Origin: Buddleja alternifolia
Lineage: Eukaryota; Streptophyta; Magnoliopsida; Lamiales; Scrophulariaceae
Direction of reading: 5' to 3'
DNA length: 64,000 nt
Assembly (NCBI GenBank): GCA_019426215.1
Contig: CM033396.1
Coordinates: 24,381,101 to 24,445,100, forward strand
A model generated the notes under the pieces. The model had not been told where the DNA came from and made no database searches. It saw only the letters and a program-made list of their open reading frames with translations. Numbering within the stretch: the stretch's first letter is position 1; every line of letters begins with the position of its first letter. Of the stretch, positions 46,216 to 56,843 are shown in pieces. The position numbers and the translations under genes were made by a program.

Positions 46216-49200
46216 GGGAGGATTTGAGACACAAAGCATCTCATTCGGAGCTCAAGATTTGGAAAGCCGGATCCCCTCCCGGAATAAAGCTTTAGTGATC
46301 TCTGCCGCTATCACAGATTCCTGGGTGTGCAAAATCCTAATTGATAGTGGAAGCTCCGCGAATATCATTTTTTCTGACGCTTTCAATAGACTTTCCATTG
46401 GAGAGGCCAATGTCCCAGCAGTGAAGACCCAACTGGTAGCCTTTACAGGACACACAATCGACGTTCAAGGGGAGGTGACCTTGCCGTTGTCCATGGGCAC
46501 ATTACCTAAACGTATTACCCAAAAGGTGAAGTTTCTGATAGTTAAAGCCTCCTCCGAGTATAGTGCTATACTAGGGAGGCCGAGCTTAAACTTCTTTCAA
46601 GCTGTTATCTCCACCTTTTACCTCAAACTCAAGTTCCCCACTCCCAGCAGAACGGGGGAGGTCATGGGGGACAAGGGACTGGAGAGGAAATATTACTTCA
46701 ATGCACTCAAAAGAAAGCGGAGGGACCTGGGTCCTATGACCGGGCCAGAGTTAATAGAAATTGACATGGTGTCTCACGCAGAAGGAGGATTAAATAAAGC
46801 CTGGGAAGATGGCAAAAACACCCGAGGCGAGGCAGTCGAGAGACTAAAGATGATAGAGGTAGTACCGCGCCATCCCGGGGAAGCCACGAAGGTCGGCACT
46901 ACCTTGGGATCCGCCCTTGAAGGGGAGCTGACATGCTTCTTACGAGACAACACCAACATGTTTTCTTGGAACACGCCTGACATGGAGGGGATTGACCCCC
47001 AGATCATGACTCATCACTTGAATACTTATCCCGATGCCCATCCTGTGAAGCAACACAATATAACTATGGCGAGAGAGAGAAGTTTGGCTGCTAAGGAAGA
47101 GTTTGAGGATCTACTAACGGTTGGGTACATAAGGCCTGTGCACTACCCGGAGCGGCTGACCAACGTAGTGTTAGTGGTGAAACCCAATGGAAAATGGAGG
47201 ATGTGTATAGATTTTACGGATCTGAACAAGGCGTGCCCCAAGGACTCCTATCCTCTCCCCCGAATAGATGACTTGATATATTCTACTATCGGATGTGAGA
47301 TGTTGACCTTCCTAGATGCAAGGCAAGGATACAATCAAATTCCGTTGGCATCGGACGACCAGGAGAAGACTAGTTTCATTACTGACCAGGGGACGTTCTG
47401 CTACAACATCATGCCCTTCGGGCTGAAGAATACGGGGGCAACCTATCAAAGGCTGATCAATAAGATGTTCGACGCACAATTAGCGAGGAACATGGAGGCA
47501 TACATAGATGATATGCTAGTCAAAAGTAAACGGGAAGCAGACCATGTGCTAGACCTACAGGAATGCTTTGGAGTACTCAAGCATTACAAGCTAAAGCTCA
47601 ACCCAATCAAGTGCACCTTCGGAGTACGTGGGGGGAAGTTCCTAGGGTTCATGATAAGCGAGAGAGGAATAGAAGCTAATCCAGAAAAAATCAGGGCCAT
47701 ACTGGAGTTGGCACCCCTAGATCCAAGAAGGAAGTGCAAGAGCTGATGGGGGGAGCGGCAATCCTCAATAGGTTCATCTCGCGATCAGCTGATAAGGGAT
47801 TGCCATTCTTTAAGGTAATAAGGAAAACGAAAGACTTTGAGTGGGATACACAGTGTAGGTGGCGTTTGAGAAATTAAAAGAATATTTAATCTCCTCACCA
47901 CTGCTCACTAAACTCGTTGATGGAGAGACTCTTTACCTGTACCGAGTAGTGACCCATGAGGCTGTCAGCGCGGTGCTGGTCCGAGATGATAGTGGGGATC
48001 ATAAGCCCATCTATTATATCTGTCGTCTACTACGAGCGGTCAAGCTGAGATACCCTCTCATCGGGAAGTTAGCCCTAGCTCTAGTAGTCGCTGCGAGAAA
48101 GCTACGACCCTATTTCCAATCGCATCCCGTGGTGGTACTCACTAATCACCCCTTGAAGCGGATATTGTCGAGTCCCGATGTGTCTGGACGAATGGTCAAA
48201 TGGGCAAAAGAACTTAGCGAGCATGGCATAGAATATCAAAGAAGACCAGCCATCAAAGCACAAGTACTAGCCAACTTTGTCGCCGAGATGTTGGAGGAAG
48301 AAGCTGGCTGTTCTCTACCCATATAGACACTGTTCGTAGATGGGTCTTCCACCAGCATAGGCAGTGGAGTAGGGGTGATAGTTGAGAGTCCCATGGGAGA
48401 GAAATTGGAGTACGCTGTAAGGTTCGGATTTGAAACCTCGAACAACGAAGCTGAGTATGAAGCACTATTGGCTGGAGCCAAACTAGGACTAGCTGCAGGA
48501 GCAAGGAAGATAATCGCATACAGCGATTCACAAATGGTAGTCAACCAAGTGGACGGAGAGTATGAAGCTAAAGAAGAAAGGATGCATCATCACTTAGCTC
48601 TCGTTTAAAAAATGAGGGAGTGGTTCGAAGAATTCGATCTAAAGCAGGTTCCGAGGTCTGAAAACGAAGTTGCTAACCAGCTAGCAAAACTGGCAAGCTC
48701 CACAGCCTCCATTAAGAACTGGAAGGTCACCTTCATCACCTCCGAGAAATCAAAAGTTGAAAAAGGAGGCCTAGAGGTGCGATGCGGGCAGGTAGAGGAA
48801 CCCAGCTAGAAAGATGAAATAGTGAACTATTTGATGCCAACAAGCCTACCCAACGATCCCAAGCAAGCTCGGAGAATTAGAGTGAGATCGGCGAGATTTG
48901 TGATTATAGATGGCGAACAATACAAGAGAGGTTTCTCACAACCCTACTTGAAGTGTTTAAGCCCCGCCAGAGCTAACTATGTACTGTGTGAGATACATGA
49001 GGGATGTTGTGGTAATCACTTGGGGGGCAAGGTGCTAGCACCTAAAACACTAAGGCAGGGGTACTTTTGGCCAACAATGCTTAAAGATGTTCAAAACTTG
49101 GTGCGAAAATGCAGAAGCTGCCAAGAGCACTCCAACATAAGCCCTCTGCCAGGCTTTGAGAACCGACCACTAGAAAGCGCATGCACTTTTGATATGTGGG

Positions 49201-50022
49201 GGCTTAATATAGTAAGGCCATTCCCCTTGGCCACAGGCCAAAGAAAGTTTCTTTTAGTCGCCATCGACTATTTCACCAAATGGGTGGAGGCCGAACCGCT
49301 AGCCAAAATATCTGAAAAAGAAGTAATGAAGTTCTTATGGAAGAATATCATCACACGTATTGGGATCCCCCGATCCTTAGTATCAGACAATGGCACCCAA
49401 TTCCAAGGAGCGAAGCTGAGGGAATGGTGCCAGGAGCTTAACATTAAGCAACATTTTACCTCGGTGAGCAACCCATAAGCTAATGGTCAAACGGAGGTAA
49501 TGAACCGCACTATACTGCAACACTTAAAGACCAAGCTGGGAGGAGTAAAAGGGTTCTGGGCAGACGAAATTCCTACGGTACTATGGTCATATCGGACCAC
49601 TCCCAGAGTTAGCACCGAGGAGACCCCTTTCAACTTAGTGTTTGGGGATGATGTTATAACCCGGTGGAAATCGGAGAAAAGAGTCTGAGGATAAGCCAAT
49701 ACGACCTCGCTCACAATTAGCAGCGTCACAGGGAGAGCTTGGATTTCATCACTAAAGTCAGAGATGAAGCCGCTGCGAGAATGGCTAAGTATAAGGCAAA
49801 GATAGCACGAGCGTACAACCGCCAAGTACGCCCCGAGGCTTCCTGGTGGGAGACTTGGTGCTCAGAAGGAAAGATGCCACTGGTCCCGTTGGAAAGCTGG
49901 AGGCCAAGTGGGAAGGTCCAAACCAAGTGAGAGAGGTAGTGGGCCCTGGCACTTATAAATTAATGACCACAGACGGTAAGGAGGTACCAAGAACATGGGG
50001 TATATCTAACCTCAAAAGGTAG
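46216..50022 (+). pseudogene. pol: Element D pol: PR-RT-RH-aRNH-INT
   Basis: The protease remnant has LIDSGSSANIIF (about 46339) and ILGRPSLN. The reverse transcriptase follows (KPNGKWRMCIDFTDLNKACP, FLDARQGYNQI, YIDDMLVKS), in one frame to 47746. A frameshift near 47725 moves the reading into RNase H (47859-48326). That domain lacks the usual catalytic Asp start and reads YLYRVVTHEAVSAVL, as known for Tat elements. After a stop comes the second, archaeal-type RNase H with D/E/D positions in FVDGSS, NNEAEYEAL and YSDSQMV (about 48330-48550). Integrase has HEGCCGNH...CRSCQ, then FDMWGLN, SDNGTQF and, after a stop at 49477-49479, NGQTEVMNR. The chromodomain-less tail ends SNLKR-TAG at 50022. 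At least five stops or frameshifts are present. Confidence 0.92.
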
Positions 50023-50990
50023 TTTACTTAATAAATTTTATACTCGTCGACTGACTTTTTCTATGACTATTAGTAATGTTTTAAGAAATACATTCGAGTG
50101 CCTAAGCACCCCCTTTACCATGTTAGTATATTTTTCATGAATGAATGCTTGCACTTCCCGCCTATTAATGTGGGACTAAGTTTCCACTATAGGCGGTAAG
50201 CCAAATCTAATACTCGCGACCCCACTTGAGGTCAATAAGGGTGGCACCGCAAAAGTCCCCTGAGCTTTCAAATACTTGAACGAGGATGGGCCACCCTATA
50301 ATCCCTCCAGTAATATCGAGAGAGGTTGAGGACCTATAGAAGGTCTCCCCACTCCTCTTAAGATTCTGGAACGAGGTTATAGAAACTAAACAAACTTGAG
50401 GCGACCATGCCCCCGTTAAAATACCACAACGAATTAGCTGACGGATGTTCAATAAGGCACAACATGCCACAAATTAAACACCCCTGATGTCATGCTTCGA
50501 CCATACACTACTTAGCTACTCACTCCCAAACATGATTAACATATTAGGGAGAAGGGGGCAGGGGGTAGCAACTATGATAAGGCATGAGAACAAGGAATCA
50601 CAAAAACAAAAGAGAGAACGACTTAAAAGAATCTAGTCAGGTGCATAAACTACAAGTAAGCAAAGGTCTTGGAGACTACAAATAGTCGAAGACCGAAAGA
50701 CCAGCTAAGAATAATGCCAACTATACTATGCATAGAACTAGCTACCCTGAAGGGGGTGCACCGCCATGTCTCCCGGTAGGGGACGCACCATCCTCGTCAC
50801 TACATCTGGTATCCCATCATAAACCCAGGAAAAATCATCAGAGGGATAACCACTCATTGGAAAACTTGGCGCTGGCCATAAACTCTTTTATCGCTGTGTC
50901 TTTAGCGTCAGCCAAAACTTGTTTACCGGCTTAAGAGCCTAGGAAACTTCGGCCACTCAAGACCTCCTCTTCAAGGTCCTTAATGGTGGC
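50023..50990 (+). other. Element D 3' non-coding region
   Basis: No coding frame has a recognisable domain. A purine-rich block (GGGAGAAGGGGGCAGGGGG, about 50550-50568) could be a polypurine tract. An LTR start could not be placed because no second copy is in the window. Element E begins at 50991 after GTGGC. Confidence 0.45.
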
Positions 50991-52749
50991 TGTTGGTCCC
51001 AAGTGGTATACGAAAGGGTCTAGAAGGGGGGGTTGAATAGACCCTGAAGTCTTTTTTGACTTCTTAAAAATTCGTATCACTTTGAAGTATTTGAACGCTT
51101 GACAAGTTTAAGCGCTGGATGTGGCGCTTGAGAAACGTTAACTTAGACTCGGTGATTTCAACGCTTACCAAAGTAGGGCAGAGTTTAATCACTAGATCAG
51201 AGTTAGCACAGCGGAAGTATTTTATAGCTTAGCGTTCGGTTAATTAATCGAATGTAGTCGCTTAGTTGTTTTAAGACTTTATCAGAATGTATGCAGTATG
51301 AATAGTAAAGCAGTAACACAATGAATGCTTAAAGAGGTAAATGACACAAGATATTTGTAAGGTTCACTGGGTGATGTAACCCCAGCTACGTCCTTCTTCT
51401 CCTTTTATCAGGGAGGTTTTTCCACTATGATGATTATCGAAGAGTCACACAGAGACTTCTACAAGATAGAGGAAGATTGGATATGATCTCGGAACTCCTT
51501 GGTCACACAGATTTCAGCTCCACTAAAGACCTTCTATCCCCTTGCTTCTTTCACTCAGAAATGGTGCAAGTTACTCTTGATCTCGGAACTCCTTGGTCAC
51601 ACAGATTTCAGCTCTAATAGAGATCAACTTCAACAAGCTTCTTTTACACAAAAATATTGCTTGCAAGTTAACCAGCTTTCTCACTCAGATGAAAGGTGTT
51701 GATGGTTTTGGTCACGGGTTTGTTTGTTTTTGGAAAGTTCAAACAACTTGGGGATATCTCAATGGTAGTATAGGTTCTTCTTAACAAGAGATTTGAGATA
51801 TGGGTGACTGTCTCTGGAATATTTGTGAAAAGCTTATATGGATATTTGGCTATGATTTTTAGTAAGCTTTTCTTTCAACAAGGTAGGTATTTTTTTTTTG
51901 TGTCAGTTTACTTGTTTGTTGAAAGAGTTATTTATAAGGTATTGGTGGTTTTTTGTCCGTTTGACATGGTTGGAGTCTCGTTTCCCTAAACATTCCTTGA
52001 GTTCAGACATTTCTAACTTTGGGTATATTTAATTGGTTAAGCATGGTCTTGGTTTCATAAATCTGACAGTCTAGGTCAAAGATATGACTTGCCCATAAGT
52101 TATAGTGCTTATATTTTAATAGCACTTATCCGACTTTTAATGCATCTTGTCTTATTTCCGTTGGAAATAATTCGTCCGTTTGATTCATGCATTTTTTAAG
52201 TCTTTGGATGGTTTTGGGTTTGAATTCTTTTCAGGTTACGTTCTTTGTAGGTTGTGTTGGTTTAACCTTTTTGGACACTTGCTGAAGAGAATAGTTATTC
52301 TCGTGTATTGGACAGACGCTTGGACTGATCCTGACTTTCTTTTCTTTATTTCAGACGCTTACTCTTCAATCTTGTCTTGATGGTCTCACTGAGAATTCCG
52401 TCATTTCACTTGATGTTGAGTATTCGGCCTGAGTTATCCATTCATAGTTTGAGCACTGGGATAATCCCTAAAGCGTTTGACGGACGCTTCAAGATATCTT
52501 TATCCATTGTAGCTTTAGACGCTTAATCTTCACCTTCATCACTTGGTAGAGTCACCCAGAATTTTTCTAAGTGTTTTAGTGTCACATACTTAGTCTAAGG
52601 AATTCTACAAAGATAAATACTATAAGCCTAAGATAAATAAGCTTTCAGGTACTTATACATAACATTCTATGAAAGCTTTTACACTTTTCGGAGTCTAACA
52701 GAAAGTCCTATTTGTCATCATCAAAACATCTAATATGAAATTCCTAACA
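50991..52749 (-). repeat. 3' LTR of element E (left copy)
   Basis: 1759 bp, with plus-strand ends TGTTGGTCCC and CCTAACA. TATAAATA on the minus strand at 51936-51929. An internal duplication of a ~45-bp phrase (CTCGGAACTCCTTGGTCACACAGATTTCAGCTC at about 51490 and 51583, quoted in part) explains part of its extra length compared with B and C. Confidence 0.93.
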
Positions 52750-52774
52750 ATTTCCCCCTTTTTGATGATGGCAA
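52712..52774 (-). promoter_or_regulatory. Polypurine tract and boundary hairpin of element E
   Basis: The minus-strand AAAAAGGGGGAAAT ends at the LTR edge (52750-52763). Arms TTGTCATCATCAAAA (52712-52726) and TTTTGATGATGGCAA (52760-52774) are complementary at 14 of 15 positions. Confidence 0.8.
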
Positions 52775-52931
52775 TACTTATTTAGTTCAAGCGTTAGATA
52801 CCTGAAGGTTAGCGTAAGTTAGTAAGTTAGTTTGAGCTTTAACGAGATGTTTCAGCTGTAAAATGCATTTTATATATATATCTCACAGTACAGGCATTTT
52901 ACAACTAAAAAGAGAGAGGCACAAGTAAAAA

Positions 52932-55900
52932 TCAAGATCGTGGCTTGATCTTGTATCTCTTAGTCATTTCAGCACGGATTGCTTCAGTTATCTGATCTTC
53001 TAACGTCATCATTGCAGCATGATCTTTACTGATTATGTGCTTGTTTTCTTGAACTTGTCGTGCCTTAAAGGCAATGAAGTGTTTATCCCATTCCTCTGGA
53101 CTGATGCCTATGTATCGTAGGCAAATTCTGAAGGTTTGGTCGAAGTCAGACATTTTTCTTTCTAAGGCTAATACTGCTGGATCAGATGGTTCTGGTATTG
53201 ATGCTCTGAGAAGAGGAATGTCAAACTGTTCAAGCAGTGCTCTTGAAGGCAATGGAAGAGTTGGATAGAGCACTCTGGGAGTTTCTTCTTTCTTATTGGA
53301 TGCTTCAACCGATGTAGTTACCCAAGAGGGATAGGGATACCTTGGTTCTGTACTCAGTGTGAGAGAAGTATCAATGTGTTGACGCTTGGATGGTGGAGGA
53401 GGAACTTGATCTTTAGATGTTGACGATTTCCTCTTTTCTCCCTTCTTTTCCCCCTTATTGCCATCATCAGTCTGTATGAAATGCTGAGTAAGAAGACTGA
53501 CTTGAGCAGCAATCTGAGCGACAGAGGCCTCAAGAGTGGTTAGACGCTGGTCGAAATGTTCTTTCATGACCAGGAGTTGAGCTTGATTAGCGTCTGTGAG
53601 AGAGGTCTCGAGAGCCGTGAACCGGTCTTGGAGATCATTGGTTAAAGCCACATGACTTGCCTGAGTAGCTGTAGATAGTTGCTGTATTTGAGTGAGGCAT
53701 TCAGTCATGGACGGTTGAGCGTTGGGAAGTGCAGTGCGGACTTGAGGCTTAAAACGAGATGTGTGTTTGAGAGATTCAATAGGTACTTGATTAGTAGGAT
53801 CAAATACTGTTCCTCGAAGCTCTGGAGCAGTGTTGGACTCGGTGGATGCAGTAGAGTCGGATTCAGTTGGACTGGGGGAATGAGGTGCTTGAGGTAATTC
53901 TAATAAACGCTCAGGAGCAGGTAACATGTCAGCTGGTGCTGCAGTAAATTCTGATTCTATACGGCTAAAGTCCGTAAACCGAAAGTCCAAGCTGGCAAAC
54001 GGTTCATCTGCATATGGATACGTAGCAGTCTGCAGAAGTTCATTCAAATGTAGAGTGGGGAGATAAGTACCTTGAATGAACGTTCTGATAGGACTATCCA
54101 GTGCCCTGATATACAGTGGCCCGAGGATATCCAGCACATGAGTGGGAAAGATTTTGGAGGGCGCTTTGCAGATGGAGAATAAGGCATCTGGGCAATAGTG
54201 TTGTGAGAAGCCAATTAGCCGATCTGTTGGGAGAGTCTTCGGTTTCCGAGAGTCGGGAACGCGGAGCCGGTAATACTCTTCCAAGTATGGGTAGATGGTT
54301 GAAGCAAGCGCTTGAGATCTTTCTAGCAGCGATGAAACAAAATCATAGTGACTAAAGACTTCTTGTCGAATAGACGGAAGAAGTGGATATCCTCTGAAAG
54401 GATTGATCCGAGAGCCATTCCATTGTCGCAGATTTTCTGTGAAGATTTTGTCGAATAGGGTGACTGGAGGCATAATTGCCATCATGAAAGAAAAGTTGTC
54501 TTCACAGTGGCTAGGGGTGCAGTTCAGACAGGACAGGTTAGAGGAACCGCTGGTGGACGCTTGATCAGCAAAGCGTAGAGAAGAGTTGGCCAGTTTGTGC
54601 AACGCTTGTCTTAAGCGGTGTTCAGGTTGATGGCGGATCAGAGGCAGCTTCAGAACGGGTCCAAGTCGATGTTGGCGCTGCGTTAGCATGTAGCGTGCAA
54701 ATTTGGTCTTTTTATCATGCATCCCGATTCTGAACAGATGGGGAGCACTAACCAAGTCTTCAAATTTATACGTGTCACCCATGTAAGCTTCAGCCCATCT
54801 TATCTCAGTCATACAATACTCAGTTCCTGCATTAAGTATAGCACGAAATCCTTGGTGATGAATATCACAGATGGATTCAAAACGATACCTGTCTGGTTGG
54901 TAGTTAGCGTTCCAGACGCAGTCAAAATATGCATCGGTTTCAAGTTGAATCATCTCGGTCAGGGATGCTGGACGCTCACCGGCATGTACTCCTTTATTCT
55001 TCCACAGGAGGAGAGGATTAGCTGAGCGCTTGTTTTTCTTGCTTTTGACCAGTGTTAGAGAGTGAGAATAGCCTTCTCTGTTTAGTAGCTCTTCCGTTGG
55101 GTTCAGAAGCTTATCCTGACGCTCATAGACTCTGATGTTGTAGTCTCTGAGAGCGAAGCCAGTGGGTTTGCTTGTCCCACAGTCCAGATAATAAGCTAAG
55201 TCAACATCAGCTCTAGGAGTCGTGCCTCCTTGCCGCTGTGCTTGGAGAGTTACGGAAGCCGGGATGTGTTTGGGAGTCTTCCCGAGTTCAAGAGCTGTGT
55301 AGTAAGCTTCATCAGCTGGGGTGGAGGCTGTATTAAAGAGAGTGTTGCGTACAGCCAGATCAAACTTTATGAGCTTGGCGATATCATTTTCGGCATTGAT
55401 AAGACTTTCTTCATTGTATCCTGCAGGTATGAAGGTCTCTGCGGGCGCTGGAGGTAAATAATCGACTGAGTGATCGATAGTCTTTGAGGGATCCAGCTTG
55501 AAGAAATGTCGATGAATCACAACGTCGTTAGCATCGCTCTGACCTTCTGAGCGTGCCTCTGTTGTACTAGGTAATGCAAGCAATGGTTGAGCCCTATGGA
55601 TTTCAGGTTCATCAGGCTCGAGATTTGTAGATTCGATGGCAGCTTCATGTGCGATGGCCACAATTTGGGCCATATCAACATCCAGATGGACATCAACTGG
55701 TGTTTCGAAGGATGATATCGGGACAGCAGCTATGGCTTGATCTCTTTGTGTAGCCTCAGAAGAGATGGCAGCAGTTGGACGCTTACGTCTCTTGAAGATA
55801 CGCTTCACATTTATACCTTCGGCGGGGAACGCTTGAGTCTGTGGAACTGCAGGTTCTTCAAAGTCAATATTTTTGAGAACCTTTTCCAGATCTTTCCGAC

Positions 55901-56843
55901 TAATGAGGGGTATAGAATCCTCGTCATCTTCATCGCTTTTGATAGGTTGAGCCTTGGGCTTTCGAGGAGCCCGTTTCTTTGTGACAGTGGGACGCTTCAC
56001 ATTACGTTTGGCTTTCTCCTGATCTGGACGCTCAGCCTCCTCATCTGACGCTGCTCGGACAACTTGGCGCTCAGAGAGAGGCTTAGCAGCACCTCCAACT
56101 TTGGGTGGATTGAAAAGATTATTGATGATTCTTGGCCCATAGAACTTATGCTTGGCCACGGTGACTCCTGCTGAAGAGGTGCACTCTGCTCGGAAAATTA
56201 GATCACTTAAAACTAGACCATAAGGTCTGTTTGAAGTGCGTAGACTGTCTCTGAACCTGCTGAATATATAGGCGCTCCAGTTGATTTTTATCTTGAGTAG
56301 GATGGCAGTCATCATCTGGAACTGGGTTGGGTTGATTTTGTCGAAGGTTCCCACTCTGCATTCTATGTTTTTACTGCAGAAATCAGCCAAGACTTGATAC
56401 CTGTTCACTATATCTTTCTTCTCAAAGTACGGTTTGTATGGAACATCATCGTAAGCGCTAATCTGAGTCCAGACTTCTTGAATTTGTTCTTCAGTGATAG
56501 TGTCTAAAGTGGCTCCAGCATTAGGTAGAGAGAAATTCTGGGCAATAGAGGCCGCAGAGAGAGTGAACGTCTTTGATTCCTTCTTGGAGACAGGAAACAA
56601 ACAAGTGATGGAAGTCTCATCGTCAGACAGTCGAGCATTTCTCCAGAAAAATTCTAGTTCTTCGGGAAACATATACGAGTATTTCGTGAGAAATTTCCGA
56701 AGCCCAGCCTCTGCTACAGAATCCATTATTTCCATTAAATCAATTTGGGGGTTTTCATAGAGAAACTTCCAATCAACTATAAGGCCTTCAGTGATCTTGA
56801 CAACAACTTCAGCGGTTCCAGCAGTAGCTTTCTTGGGTGCCAT
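52932..56843 (-). CDS. Element E third ORF (ORF3), about 1303 aa, intact; function unknown
   Basis: The gene occupies the place called env-like in SIRE elements. I chose the start MAPKK (56843) because B and C share it. An upstream in-frame ATG (56912) would add 23 basic-hydrophobic residues not conserved elsewhere. Residues 1-260 form a conserved module (IVDWKFLYE, ADFCSKNIECRVGTFDK, GGAAKPLSER) with a pattern reminiscent of the putative plant transposon protein domain; that link is tentative. Residues 265-310 are charged with a Lys/Arg cluster (KKRAPRKPK), and a second cluster follows (KRIFKRRKR, about 347-355). A large central region, a coiled coil (about 1050-1127), a Lys-rich and Pro-rich linker, and a conserved end (about 1198-1303, RALLEQFDIPLLRAS) complete it. 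I see no signal peptide or transmembrane helix from the chosen start. That argues for an intracellular, perhaps nuclear or particle-associated role. Confidence 0.85.
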   Translation of the reverse strand: MAPKKATAGTAEVVVKITEGLIVDWKFLYENPQIDLMEIMDSVAEAGLRKFLTKYSYMFPEELEFFWRNARLSDDETSITCLFPVSKKESKTFTLSAASIAQNFSLPNAGATLDTITEEQIQEVWTQISAYDDVPYKPYFEKKDIVNRYQVLADFCSKNIECRVGTFDKINPTQFQMMTAILLKIKINWSAYIFSRFRDSLRTSNRPYGLVLSDLIFRAECTSSAGVTVAKHKFYGPRIINNLFNPPKVGGAAKPLSERQVVRAASDEEAERPDQEKAKRNVKRPTVTKKRAPRKPKAQPIKSDEDDEDSIPLISRKDLEKVLKNIDFEEPAVPQTQAFPAEGINVKRIFKRRKRPTAAISSEATQRDQAIAAVPISSFETPVDVHLDVDMAQIVAIAHEAAIESTNLEPDEPEIHRAQPLLALPSTTEARSEGQSDANDVVIHRHFFKLDPSKTIDHSVDYLPPAPAETFIPAGYNEESLINAENDIAKLIKFDLAVRNTLFNTASTPADEAYYTALELGKTPKHIPASVTLQAQRQGGTTPRADVDLAYYLDCGTSKPTGFALRDYNIRVYERQDKLLNPTEELLNREGYSHSLTLVKSKKNKRSANPLLLWKNKGVHAGERPASLTEMIQLETDAYFDCVWNANYQPDRYRFESICDIHHQGFRAILNAGTEYCMTEIRWAEAYMGDTYKFEDLVSAPHLFRIGMHDKKTKFARYMLTQRQHRLGPVLKLPLIRHQPEHRLRQALHKLANSSLRFADQASTSGSSNLSCLNCTPSHCEDNFSFMMAIMPPVTLFDKIFTENLRQWNGSRINPFRGYPLLPSIRQEVFSHYDFVSSLLERSQALASTIYPYLEEYYRLRVPDSRKPKTLPTDRLIGFSQHYCPDALFSICKAPSKIFPTHVLDILGPLYIRALDSPIRTFIQGTYLPTLHLNELLQTATYPYADEPFASLDFRFTDFSRIESEFTAAPADMLPAPERLLELPQAPHSPSPTESDSTASTESNTAPELRGTVFDPTNQVPIESLKHTSRFKPQVRTALPNAQPSMTECLTQIQQLSTATQASHVALTNDLQDRFTALETSLTDANQAQLLVMKEHFDQRLTTLEASVAQIAAQVSLLTQHFIQTDDGNKGEKKGEKRKSSTSKDQVPPPPSKRQHIDTSLTLSTEPRYPYPSWVTTSVEASNKKEETPRVLYPTLPLPSRALLEQFDIPLLRASIPEPSDPAVLALERKMSDFDQTFRICLRYIGISPEEWDKHFIAFKARQVQENKHIISKDHAAMMTLEDQITEAIRAEMTKRYKIKPRS

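Larger units (their letters stand above)
46206..50990 (+). mobile_element. Element D: 5'-truncated Ty3/gypsy Tat-lineage retrotransposon
   Basis: The element begins inside the protease region and continues through reverse transcriptase, the two RNase H domains and integrase. A 3' non-coding region follows, entered by element E at 50991. LTRs, gag and the first part of the protease are absent. The reverse transcriptase signature FTDLNKACPKDSYPLP and the extra archaeal-type RNase H are hallmarks of the Tat/Ogre/Retand lineage. The left edge is a fusion with element A and no terminal structure is present there, so a deletion or ectopic recombination formed it. Confidence 0.88.
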
